Part shown: piece after piece, positions 28,514 to 36,631 of the stretch
Numbering within the stretch: position 1 is the stretch's first letter
How the letters are laid out: each line of letters starts with the position of its first letter
Source of the DNA: CAVTHW01 sp963734625
Lineage (GTDB): Bacteria > Acidobacteriota > Terriglobia > Bryobacterales > Bryobacteraceae
Assembly (NCBI GenBank): GCA_963734625.1
Contig: CAVTHW010000019.1
Coordinates: forward strand, 123,178 to 187,177
DNA length: 64,000 nucleotides
Direction: 5' to 3'
Position numbers and translations under genes: made by a program
The notes under the pieces: generated by a model
What the model was told of the DNA's origin: nothing
What the model saw: the letters and a program-made list of their open reading frames with translations, nothing else
Databases searched by the model: none

Positions 28514-28978
28514 GTGCGACGCGGAAGCCAGCGCGGGATGAGTTTGGTGGAGCTGATTGTAGCCTTCACCATCCTTGCGCTGCTGACGACCATGGCGCTG
28601 CCGCTGGCGCGCTACAAGGTGCGCCGGGACCGGGAGCGCGAGCTGCGCTACGCTTTGCGCGAGATGCGCACGGCCATCGACAAGTACAAGGATTTGGCCG
28701 ACCAGGGACAGCTTGGCATTCAGAAAATGGATTCCGACGGCTACCCTGAGAGTCTGGATGCGCTGGTGGAAGGGGTGCAGCTCTCCGGCACCGTCGATAA
28801 GAAGATCCGCTTCCTGCGCCGGGTGCCCAAAGACCCATTCACGAACGCGTTCGAATGGGGGCTGCGCAGCACGCAGGACGATCCGAAATCAACGAGCTGG
28901 GGCGGCCAGAACGTATTTGACGTCTATACGAAGAGCACGGAGAAGGCAGGGGATGGCACGCCGTATTCGGACTGGTAG
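28514..28978 (+). CDS. Type II secretion-like pseudopilin
   Basis: A 154-residue prepilin. A short basic leader (MRRGSQRG) precedes the prepilin-peptidase site G|MSLVELIVAFTILALL, with the conserved Glu at +5, then a hydrophobic helix. The remainder (TAIDKYKDLADQG ... RVPKDPFTNAFEWG) fits the GspG major pseudopilin layout, including the KDPF region. Start is GTG at 28514. It overlaps the second pseudopilin by 26 bases. Confidence 0.85.
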   Translation: MRRGSQRGMSLVELIVAFTILALLTTMALPLARYKVRRDRERELRYALREMRTAIDKYKDLADQGQLGIQKMDSDGYPESLDALVEGVQLSGTVDKKIRFLRRVPKDPFTNAFEWGLRSTQDDPKSTSWGGQNVFDVYTKSTEKAGDGTPYSDW

Positions 28979-29357
28979 ACGCGGTTTCACGCTGATCGAG
29001 CTGATGATCGTCATGACGATCATCACGGTGATCGTGTCGATCGCGGTGCCCATGTATCAGAAAGCGATTGTGGGCGCCAAGGAGAGCGTACTGCGCAACA
29101 ACCTGTTCACTCTGCGCACGCTGATCGACGAGTACACTTTCGACAAGCAGAAGGCCCCCCAGACGCTGGACGATCTGGTGCGCGAGGGCTACCTGCGTCA
29201 GGTCCCCCTGGACCCCATGACCAGTTCTAATCAGACCTGGCGGGTCATCATGGAGGACACGACGGCCAGCGTCAACCAGAACGAGCCAGGGATCTTCGAC
29301 GTGCGCAGCGGAGCGGATCAAACCAGCCTGGAAGGCACCGCCTATTCGGAGTGGTGA
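28953..29357 (+). CDS. Second GspG-like pseudopilin
   Basis: A 134-residue prepilin with leader MARRIRTGRRG, cleavage G|FTLIELMIVMTIITVIV, and a GspG-like body (LRTLIDEYTFDKQKAPQTLDDLV, VPLDPMTSSNQTW). Both pseudopilins end in a Tyr-Ser-Xaa-Trp motif, so they are probably a tandem duplication. The ATG at 28953 lies inside the preceding gene, so translation is likely coupled. tRNA-Gln begins 52 bases downstream. Confidence 0.85.
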   Translation: MARRIRTGRRGFTLIELMIVMTIITVIVSIAVPMYQKAIVGAKESVLRNNLFTLRTLIDEYTFDKQKAPQTLDDLVREGYLRQVPLDPMTSSNQTWRVIMEDTTASVNQNEPGIFDVRSGADQTSLEGTAYSEW

Positions 29358-29409
29358 AGCGCGACCGGTGCTAAACTGAGGGTTGATTGCAGCGTTGTTC
29401 GTGCGCCAT

Positions 29410-29483
29410 TCCCCGGTCGTCTAATGGTAGGACAGCGGCCTTTGGAGCCGTGAATCGTGGTTCGAATCCATGCCGGGGAGCCA
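29410..29483 (+). tRNA. tRNA-Gln (anticodon UUG)
   Basis: The acceptor stem TCCCCGG (29410-29416) pairs with CCGGGGA (29473-29479), followed by discriminator G and an encoded CCA (29481-29483). The anticodon stem GCGGC/GCCGT (with one G-T pair) holds loop CTTTGGA, so the anticodon is TTG. The T-loop reads GGTTCGAATCC. Its 3' end is an attachment site: copies recur at 32322, 47965 and, decayed, 49776. Confidence 0.95.
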
Positions 29484-29494
29484 GCCTTTGTTTT
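29453..29494 (+). other. Attachment site copy 1 (tRNA-Gln 3' end)
   Basis: This 42-base segment, from the variable region through the T arm, CCA and 11 bases beyond, is repeated exactly at 32322-32363. It is the tRNA-side boundary of the accessory region. The tRNA remains intact, as expected when an element integrates at and restores the 3' end. Confidence 0.8.
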
Positions 29495-29525
29495 AAGCGA
29501 TTTACGTCAAGATGGATGCTCCTCG

Positions 29526-29541
29526 TGTACACGCCGTGTAC
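29526..29541. promoter_or_regulatory. Paired TGTAC box, left end of element A
   Basis: TGTAC at 29526-29530 and 29537-29541 are 11 bases apart, one helical turn. The box starts 43 bases after the tRNA CCA, the same as at 32395 relative to its copy. Likely an integrase or directionality-factor binding site. Confidence 0.6.
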
Positions 29542-29567
29542 GAAAACTGGTACCGGCAGGGGAATCG

Positions 29568-30398
29568 TTATCGGACTCCCAGAGCCGCCAACAGGTAGTT
29601 GACGCGTTCAAAGGCGTCTCGCGTTCGGAGAGCGCGTTCTTCCGAATCGTAGATCTCGTCGAAGTCTGCCACGAATTTCGGACCTACGTGCTCCGGTGAT
29701 GCGAACTTCTCAGCAATCTTGCGGAGCCCCTCCTGCACCATTCCGTGTTCCAAGTGAGGTTTGAATTCCTCGACGAGCGCGTCGAGACCGCCGGGATAGT
29801 TGGTCAAAGTGAAATAGACGTCCCACGCGTCTTTTTCCTTCAACCGGTCGTGAAGGGCCATGCCTTTCATGACAAGGAACGCGACCAGCGAAGACACCCT
29901 GATCCGCGCCTGATCGCGACCGCCCTCCGGCAATTCGCCTTCGATGTCAGCTTCGACGTAGAGATCAAATGCCAGATCGCAGCCGCGGGCTTTGCGCGCG
30001 CGCCCCTCCTGCACCAACTGCGTCCGATGCTTTGGGCCTGTGCCTTCATATTCGCCCGCCAGGAAGTCAACCTCAACTTTGACCGGGTTGCCCTTCACGA
30101 CCACAGTGCGGTGAAAGATGAATGGTTGCCGCAGATCTCGTTCGTAACCGCGGCGCAGAAGGAGTTCTTGAATCGTCGCGTATCCCGCCTCCCGGAGGTT
30201 GCGATGGTTCAAGGCCAGATCAACGTCAATGCTGCCGACGTGCGGCGTCGCAGTCGTTCGGAGAAGAAGTTTGGGCACCCAACCACCGACCACGACGATG
30301 TCATCGCGGTATTCGCCCAGGAGGTGGACCAGTTCGAGGAGGACGGACCGCGCCGCCTCGACCTGGTCGGCAGAGTAATCGCGAAAGGTTACCGCCAT
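29568..30398 (-). CDS. AbiEii/AbiGii-family nucleotidyltransferase toxin
   Basis: A 276-residue protein of the AbiEii nucleotidyltransferase family, the toxin of type IV toxin-antitoxin/abortive-infection systems. The polymerase-beta-like motif is VVGGWVPKLLL ... GSIDVDLALNH, with paired aspartates for metal, and a third acidic position probably in VKVEVDFLAGEY. The C-terminal part is helical (KGMALHDRLKEKDAWDVYFTL, a typical family block). It overlaps the antitoxin gene by 10 bases, so the two are translated together. In known members GTP or CTP transfer to tRNA causes growth arrest; that is inferred here. Confidence 0.8.
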   Translation of the reverse strand: MAVTFRDYSADQVEAARSVLLELVHLLGEYRDDIVVVGGWVPKLLLRTTATPHVGSIDVDLALNHRNLREAGYATIQELLLRRGYERDLRQPFIFHRTVVVKGNPVKVEVDFLAGEYEGTGPKHRTQLVQEGRARKARGCDLAFDLYVEADIEGELPEGGRDQARIRVSSLVAFLVMKGMALHDRLKEKDAWDVYFTLTNYPGGLDALVEEFKPHLEHGMVQEGLRKIAEKFASPEHVGPKFVADFDEIYDSEERALRTRDAFERVNYLLAALGVR

Positions 30399-31468
30399 AC
30401 GGGTTTGATGGCCTCCTCCAGGATCGCCGACGCCGCTTCCTCGCCGCGCCCCTTCGTCTGGGCGAGATCCAGATAGAGTTGAACAGGCGAAACAACCGGC
30501 GCCCGTTCGACTTCAGTCGCGCCGTAGAGGACGCCTTCGTCATACGGTTCGATCAGTGTGACATTGGCTCCAGAGGAAACCGGCTTCAATCGTAATCGGT
30601 CCACCAGGGCCGGGACATCACCAAGGACGTAGGCCGTGACGCGTTGATATCGGACGGCAGGCGCGAATCGCGCGGCGCCGGAAAAGCCGCTGAAGGCGAG
30701 TTGAGCATTCAATTGTCGGCTCGTGCTCACGAGTTCAGCTTCAGTCTGCGGAATCGGATCTAAGGAGTAATACTCGCCAGCCGTGCTACGCTCGGTTCGA
30801 AAGTTCGCGGCCCATTCCTTCAGCATGGGCAGGACCGCCTCATCGAACGAGCGAAGTCGGAGGCCATCGACTTCTGTTTTGATCCACTCTCGGTCGGCTA
30901 GAATCTTCTTCACGTTCGCCACCTGACCGAGACTGACCTTGGATTCATATGCGAGCTCCTGCATCCGCCAACTTCGTTTCCCCGCGGTCAGGAGAACCCT
31001 GAGAACCCGCTCAGCCTTGGGCGAATACAACGACCGAAGATCACGTTTCTGAACGGCGGCATTCGGGAACCCTTCGCGACGGATATAAACCTGATCGAAG
31101 ACGAAACGACAGTTGCCGACGAGATCGAGATACCCGACCTGGTATCGATCGCAAATGGCAGCGGCTGCAGGCGCGATGTATGGCGCAACAAACACCGGGT
31201 ACGCGCGCTTGTCGGACCGTGCATAGTCCCGGAGAACTAGACATGCCTCCCTGGCCAATCGCGGCTGGCCGCTCGGTTTCACTTCGCAGACAAGGCGTCG
31301 ATCGATCGCCGGGGAACTGACCGTGATGACGAAGTCGATCCCGGCGTCGCCGCGTGCGGATTCTCGCCGTATGGTCGCCGTCGTCAGAAAAGGGATCTCC
31401 CGCAGCGTCGCCACGATCCGATCGGCGGCGTCCCGTTCAAGACTCCTAGGTTTCACTGATCCTGGCAT
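30389..31468 (-). CDS. AbiEi-family antitoxin/regulator with a nuclease-like N-terminus
   Basis: A 359-residue protein of the AbiEi antitoxin type. Residues 40-130 carry GDAGIDFVITV and LVCEVKPSGQPRLAREA, a D...ExK arrangement like a PD-(D/E)XK fold. DRYQVGYLDLVGNCRFVFDQVYI follows. Residues 160-215 form a winged helix (RVLRVLLTAGKRSWRMQELAYESKVSLGQV) expected to bind DNA. The C-terminal part recalls the AbiEi body that neutralises the toxin and represses the promoter. Its start codon (31466-31468) overlaps an inverted-repeat operator. Confidence 0.75.
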   Translation of the reverse strand: MPGSVKPRSLERDAADRIVATLREIPFLTTATIRRESARGDAGIDFVITVSSPAIDRRLVCEVKPSGQPRLAREACLVLRDYARSDKRAYPVFVAPYIAPAAAAICDRYQVGYLDLVGNCRFVFDQVYIRREGFPNAAVQKRDLRSLYSPKAERVLRVLLTAGKRSWRMQELAYESKVSLGQVANVKKILADREWIKTEVDGLRLRSFDEAVLPMLKEWAANFRTERSTAGEYYSLDPIPQTEAELVSTSRQLNAQLAFSGFSGAARFAPAVRYQRVTAYVLGDVPALVDRLRLKPVSSGANVTLIEPYDEGVLYGATEVERAPVVSPVQLYLDLAQTKGRGEEAASAILEEAIKPVWR

Positions 31469-31517
31469 TTTCAGCGTTTGCTGAAAACTATCATAGCACT
31501 GAAAATCGGACTGTCAA
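31468..31517 (-). promoter_or_regulatory. Near-consensus promoter and operator of the AbiE operon
   Basis: Read on the minus strand: -35 TTGACA (31517-31512), 16-base spacer, -10 TATGAT (31495-31490). A perfect 8-bp inverted repeat TTTTCAGC-N4-GCTGAAAA spans 31468-31487, touching the start codon, and a third half site CTGAAAA (31499-31505) lies in the spacer, 18 bases from the second. This layout suits autorepression by the AbiEi protein. Confidence 0.75.
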
Positions 31518-31589
31518 AGGGTCTGAAGTCTGGGAAATTGACGAGCGCGTGGCGCTCACGCGTCGGAAAGGCAGCAAGAACCCGCTGCG

Positions 31590-32169
31590 AACCGAACTCC
31601 GAAAATGGCATCTGCGGCGGCTTTACGGGCCCGATCTTTGACGAGCTAAAGCGGCGGCCGGAGGCGGTGCGCGAGCTTGCTCTGGAGATCCTTGCTGCCC
31701 ATTTTCCCGAGTCGCTGCACGACAGCCTCGTCAATGCGGTCGGTCTGGAACTCGAAGGAACAACTCGGAGCAGCCGCCGAGGCTCGGAGTTCCGGCGGTC
31801 GGTCGTCGCGGCCTAGGGCCATCGGTGCGCATTCTGCGGATATGTCGTCCCACTCGACAATGCAGATGTTGGCCTGGAAGCTGCTCACATCCGCTGGTGT
31901 CAGTTCGGAGGCCGCCGAACACAACCGACAACGGCCTCGCCTGCTGCAGCATCCATCATCAAGCCTTCGATCATGGAGCAATCGCGGTCTCTGACCAACT
32001 CCTGATACTCGTACCTTCACGGCTATACGGCAGCGGCAGACTCGAGGATCTCTTTCTCAAGTTGCACGGTTCGCCACTCCCAATGCCGAGCCTGCAAGCC
32101 GCCTGGCCAGAGCGCGAGTTTCTCTCCTGGCACCGCACGGAGGTGTTCCGTGGATTGGCACGAAGCTGA
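31590..32169 (+). pseudogene. Decayed McrA-like HNH endonuclease
   Basis: Resembles the C-terminal part of McrA/ScoMcrA-type endonucleases that cut phosphorothioated or modified DNA. From 31597: GGFTGPIFDELKRRPEAV, LAAHFPESLHDSLVNAVG, then EFRRSVVAA followed by an in-frame TAG and HRCAFCGYVVPLDN, VGLEAAHIRWCQFGG, a frameshift, PPNTTDNGLACCSIHHQAFD, and an end FLSWHRTEVFRGLAR. The zinc cysteines and HNH histidines are recognisable, so the family call is good. The N-terminal recognition domain is gone, and the stop plus a shift at about 31905 make it inactive. Confidence 0.75.
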
Positions 32170-32224
32170 CTCCACGCCGAGGACGAACATACCCGTTGTG
32201 GCCTTCGTGAGCGCCGAGTCCCCG

Positions 32225-32240
32225 TGTACACGCCGTGTAC
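32225..32240. promoter_or_regulatory. Paired TGTAC box, right end of element A
   Basis: TGTAC at 32225-32229 and 32236-32240, 11 bases apart. The flanking word GTGTACACGCCGTGTAC is identical to that at the left end (29525). It ends 82 bases before the att core at 32322, exactly as at 47886/47968. Confidence 0.6.
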
Positions 32241-32321
32241 AAGAGGCCCAATTTTCCTGAGATTCCTGAGATCTAGGAGATTGCGAATTCAACAACTTGC
32301 AGATTCCAAAGGAGGTCTCTT

Positions 32322-32363
32322 AATCGTGGTTCGAATCCATGCCGGGGAGCCAGCCTTTGTTTT
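32322..32363 (+). other. Attachment site copy 2 (junction of elements A and B)
   Basis: Exact 42-base copy of the tRNA-Gln 3' end (29453-29494), without the rest of the tRNA. It has a TGTAC box on each side (32225 and 32395), so it serves as right end of one element and left end of the next. Confidence 0.85.
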
Positions 32364-32370
32364 CAATTAC

Positions 32371-32815
32371 TTACAGAATATTTTGCGCGTTTTCTGTACC
32401 GATGCTGTACGGATCCAGAATTCGGTTGAAGCCTAATTGCTTTATTTGCTTTTGATTACCTCTTCGAGCATGGATTCGCGTTGCGAATCCGGGGCCGCCA
32501 ACAAGAGCAAGAAGATGCGCCTCCGATGTGACCAGACGCGGCAGTTCCGTGCTGTCGCAGTGTCCAATCACTCAAACCGCCAACCCCGGCCAGAGATTGT
32601 ACCAGTGCGGGTCGGAGTTCCTCTCTAAACAGCGGATCGTCGGGGAGATCGACCACCACCGAGGGAAAACTCCATTCGAACCAGCGATCGAAGGCGCTCA
32701 GGTGCGTTGTCCAGAAGAGGCATCGGGGCTCCTCACGGGGCCCGGCAGAAATGCCGGGATTTTGTAGGATCTTCGTAGCTCGTATCCGGGCAAAGCTGGT
32801 CAGAGGAGGTGCGGT
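32371..32815. other. No assignable gene; possible coding remnants
   Basis: Contains a TGTAC box at 32395-32410 (TGTAC at 32395-32399 and 32406-32410; it starts 43 bases after the CCA of att copy 2). Beyond it, the minus strand at about 32460-32760 has stretches that look protein-like in two frames (FDRWFEWSFPSVVVDLPDD; HLLALVGGPGFATRIHARRG), as if one gene were frameshifted and cut. I do not recognise the family. Confidence 0.4.
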
Positions 32816-34460
32816 ATGAAACGGTCCTTTGCGGCAATCCTGATGAGCTCCGCGATGGTATGTGCTCTTTTCGCGGGGTATGCTTGCGCGCAGTCCCCTG
32901 CTTCGGGTAATACTCACATGGTGGCGAAAGTTCTCGTCAAAGGATCCCCAATCCACGGCGCCAACGGACTCATGTTCGACAGCCGTGACCGGCTGCACAT
33001 CGCCAGCGTCGGGGGAAATGAAATTGTTGTGATGGATCCGGCCACAGGAAAAATCCTCGAGCGGCTCGGTCCCGACAAAGGGGTCTTCGGACCCGACGAC
33101 ATCGCCTTCGGGCCGGACGGCTCACTCTACTGGGCATCCATCCTGGAGGGCCAGGTCGGCCGGCTCGCTCCCGATGGGACGACAAAGACTCAACTCGTCG
33201 CGCCCGGACCCAACCCGATCACTTTCTCGCGCGACGGGCGTTTGTTCGTGGGGTTGTGCTTCCTGGGCGACGGACTCTTCGAACTCGACCGCTGGCTGGA
33301 CCTTCCGCCCACGCCTGTTCCGAAACAGCCCGGAATGCTTGAACGGCTTCGCGTTCGGGCCGGACGGGCTGCTCTACGCTCCGGTCTACTTCGAGGGCCG
33401 GGTGGTGCGCTTCAACGTGGACTCACCACCCGTGGCTTACGAAACAGTCGACGACAGGCCTGGCCGTTCCCTCGGCGGTGAAGTTCGATTCGGCGGGAAC
33501 GCTGCACGGTCATCAGCCAGCTCAGCGGCGAAGTGTGGCGGCTGGATGCCTCGGGCAAACGCACAGTGATCGCCCGCCTTCCTCCCGGCATCGACAACCT
33601 CGCCTTCGACTCGCGTGACCACCTGTTCGTTTCGCATACCGATGACGGTTCGATCTTCAAGATCCTCCCGGGGGGACATCCGCGCATGATCAGCGAAGGC
33701 GGCATGATCGCACCTGGCGGCGTGGCCGTGCTGGATCGCCCGCACGGCGGCGAATCCGTGTTTGTGGCGGACCTCTGGACATTGCGCGAGTTCAACGGAC
33801 GGACGGGCCGGGCGGTCAGCGCAGAGCACTCGTCGTTTGCGGCGCCGGGCGGCATCACATCCCCGATGACCGTCTCGGCCGACGGAGAAAACCTGATCGT
33901 TTCCTCCTGGCTCGGCAACAACGTCCAGGTGTGGAATCCGGAAACGCGCCAGGTTGTGGAGAACCACCCGGAATTTGCCGTGCCGCTAAACGCCATCCGC
34001 TTCCAGGGTGACCTGGTCGTCGCCGAACTGGGGAGCCATTCGCTGGTTCGGGTCACGCCGGCGGGCCGCACGACATTGACCGATGCGCTCTACGTGCCTG
34101 CCGGCCTGGCGGCCTCCGGAGACAACCTGTGGGTCAGCGATTGGGCGAGCGGGATGGTCTGGCAGGTCCTGCCCGCCATGATGCCGATTGCCACGGGGCT
34201 TGTCCGGTCCGGAAGGCCTGGCGGTGGACCAGGACGGGAGCCTGCTGGTCGTGGAATCGCGGGCCGGGCGCCTGTCGCGCATCGACGTCTCCACGGGCGC
34301 TGTGACAACCATGGCCGACGGGCTCGATCTCGGCGCGCCGGCCAGCCCGAGCATGCCGCCGACGTGGGTCTTCAACGGCGTGGCCGTCGGTCCCTCCGGC
34401 GCGATCTACGTCACGGGCGACAAGACCAACGTGCTGTATCGGCTGCGCTGGCCGCACTGA
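32816..34460 (+). pseudogene. Secreted SMP-30/NHL-type beta-propeller, multiply frameshifted
   Basis: Starts at ATG 32816 after GGAGG with a signal peptide (MSSAMVCALFAGYACAQ), then propeller blades such as HGANGLMFDSRDRLHIASV, DDIAFGPDGSLYWASI, AFGPDGLLYAPVYFEGRVVRF, WRLDASGKRTVIARL and AVGPSGAIYVTGD, ending YRLRWPH. Continuous homology requires four frame changes, at about 33340, 33465, 33508 and 34200, all equivalent to one extra base. Related proteins are gluconolactonase-like or Vgb-like propellers. Either a pseudogene or an intact gene with sequencing errors; the bias favours errors. Confidence 0.6.
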
Positions 34461-34496
34461 GCGCGGTTCGCATCGGGGGACTATAATGTCTCTCCG

Positions 34497-36240
34497 ATGG
34501 ATGCGGCGTCACCCACGCCAGCGGCCTCTTGCGCCGACTTCCGGCTCGGCGAGTGGCTTGTCGAGCCGAGCCTGGGCCGGATTTCCGGCGCTCGGGGCTC
34601 AGTCCATCTCCGGCCTCTGCTGATGGAGTTGCTGGTGCTGCTGGCACGGACCCGGGCCGGCTCGTCACCAAAGAAGAGATCAACCGAACGGTTTGGGGGA
34701 AGCGCTTTCTCGCCGAATCGGCCCTGACGCGGTTGGTTGCCGAACTCCGCCAGATCCTGGGGGACGACGTTATCAGTCCGCGCTTTATCGAGACGATCCC
34801 CAAGCGGGGCTACCGGCTGATTGCCCCGGTTTCGCTGGAGGGTGGCGTTTCGCCGGGTCCGTCGATTGCGGTGTTGCCGTTCACGGACATGGCGCAAGGG
34901 AAGGACCAGGAGTACTTTTGCGATGGCCTGGCTGAGGAACTGACGAACGCGCTCACCCGCCTGCGCGGGCTGCGGGTCATCGCCCGCACTTCGGCATTTG
35001 CCTTCAAGGGGAAGGCGGTCGACGCGCGCGAAATCGGCCGCCAATTAAACGTAAGCGCGGTTGTGGAAGGCGGCGTTCAGCGATCGGGGGACCGGTTGCG
35101 CGTGACGGTCCAGTTGATCAATACGGCAGACGGCGGTCACTTGTGGTCGGAGCGCTTCGACCGGCGTGCCGGCGACATCTTTGCGATCGAGGATGAGATC
35201 GCGCAGGCCGTCGTCGCGGGGCTGAAGAATCAAGCTGCTGGAAGACGAGGAAAGCGGATTGATCGTGCGCCATACCGAGGATCTCGAAGCCCACGACCTG
35301 TACCTGAGAGGCCGTTACATCGCCGCGCGACGGACCCCGGACGCCTACGCGCAGGCGATCCGGTATTTCCAGCAGGCCCTGGCGCGTGATCCGGGGTACA
35401 GCGTCGCATACGCCGCGCTCGGCGCGTGCTATTGCGGCAGCGGATTCGTGAGCTATTTGGCGCCCGAGGATGCCTTTCCCAAGGCGAAGGCGGCCGCCGC
35501 AAAGGCGCTGGAACTCAATCCCGCGCTCGCGGAAGCTCATGCCACTCTCGGATGGGCCAGTTGGGCTTACGATTGGGACTGGCTCGCAGCCGAGGACTGT
35601 TTTCATCGGGCGGAGGAACTTAGCCCGAACGATGGCATGGCCCGCTTCTGGCATGCACTGATGCTCGCGGCGCTGGGGCGCTTCGACGAAGCCCACGTCG
35701 AAATCCAGCGTGCCTGGGATCTCGATCCGCTGTCTCTGGTGATTCAGACCAACGTGGGGTGCGTGCTGTTAGAGGCTCCGGTACCAAGAGGCCGTCGAGC
35801 GCTTGCTAAACGTGCTGGAGATGGACCCCGGGTTCGGCCTGGCTAATTTCCACCTCGGGCGTACCTACGCAGCGATGGGACGATACGATCAATCTCTGGC
35901 GCCTCTGGAAAAGGCGGCTCCCGGCTTCCCCCTGGCGCTGGGAATCCTGGGCGAATCCTGGGCCGAGCTAGGCCGGCGTGACAAGGCGGAGGAAATACTC
36001 CAGGAACTGGAGCGATTGGCGGCAAAGCAATACGTGGGGCCGCTGGCTTTCTCCACCGTGTATTTCGGCCTGGGCGACATCGACCTCGCGCTGGACTGGC
36101 TGGAGAAGGCGTTCAATGCACACGAGGGAGCGTGCGCCCTGCTGGGAGTGGATCCGTGGTGGGACCGGCACCGCTCGAATCCCAGGTTCACTGAACTGCT
36201 GGGGCGTCTGAAGTTGCCCGGTGCACCTCGACGGGGATGA
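34497..36240 (+). pseudogene. wHTH-TolB/TPR regulator 1, frameshifted
   Basis: An OmpR/CadC-type winged helix (FRLGEWLVEPSLGRISG ... LVTKEEINRTVWGKRF, FIETIPKRGYRLIAPV), then a TolB-N/FlgO-like domain (SIAVLPFTDMAQGKDQEYF, LTRLRGLRVIARTSAFAF, LWSERFDRRAGDIFAIEDEIA), then TPRs (AIRYFQQALARDPGYSVAYA, EMDPGFGLANFHLGRTYAAM). Three frame changes are needed, at about 34650 (one base missing), 35235 and 35780 (one extra each). It is probably regulatory in origin and may control the propeller gene immediately upstream. No membrane segment is seen between the domains. Confidence 0.65.
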
Positions 36241-36631
36241 TCCGGCGCCGTTCCGCCCTGGGGCTCGCCGTGGTGGTCTGGTTTTCGGATCGGAGAAGTG
36301 GAAGCGCCTCGCTCCGGAGCATCATGAATCGTGCGACATCGGGCACTGTCCGGATCGCCGGCCGGCGACACGATCTGAAAAAGACTTGCCCACGGATCAG
36401 AACGGATGATCACAGGCTGAAAACAAAGCGCTCATCCGTGTTCATCTGCGTGAATCTCTGGTTGAAATCGATTCTTCAGCATCCTCCTGGCCTAGATCGA
36501 TAATGCAACTCCCACCCGCCAACTCCGCCGTCGCGGCAGTCTGAGCCCAGACAGCGGTCTTGGTTGTTTCGAAGTATCCGAAGTGCTGGCGCTGGTGCTC
36601 TGTGCGCTCGAACGTGGCGACAGATTTCCGG
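36241..36631. repeat. Intergenic; dispersed-type imperfect palindrome
   Basis: No gene. Around 36385-36470 an imperfect inverted repeat is built from CACGGAT- and ATCCGTG-like words (ACGGATCAGAACGGATGA against TCATCCGTGTTCATCTGCGTG). This kind of sequence is often seen as a dispersed repeat in environmental genomes; I see one copy here. Confidence 0.35.
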
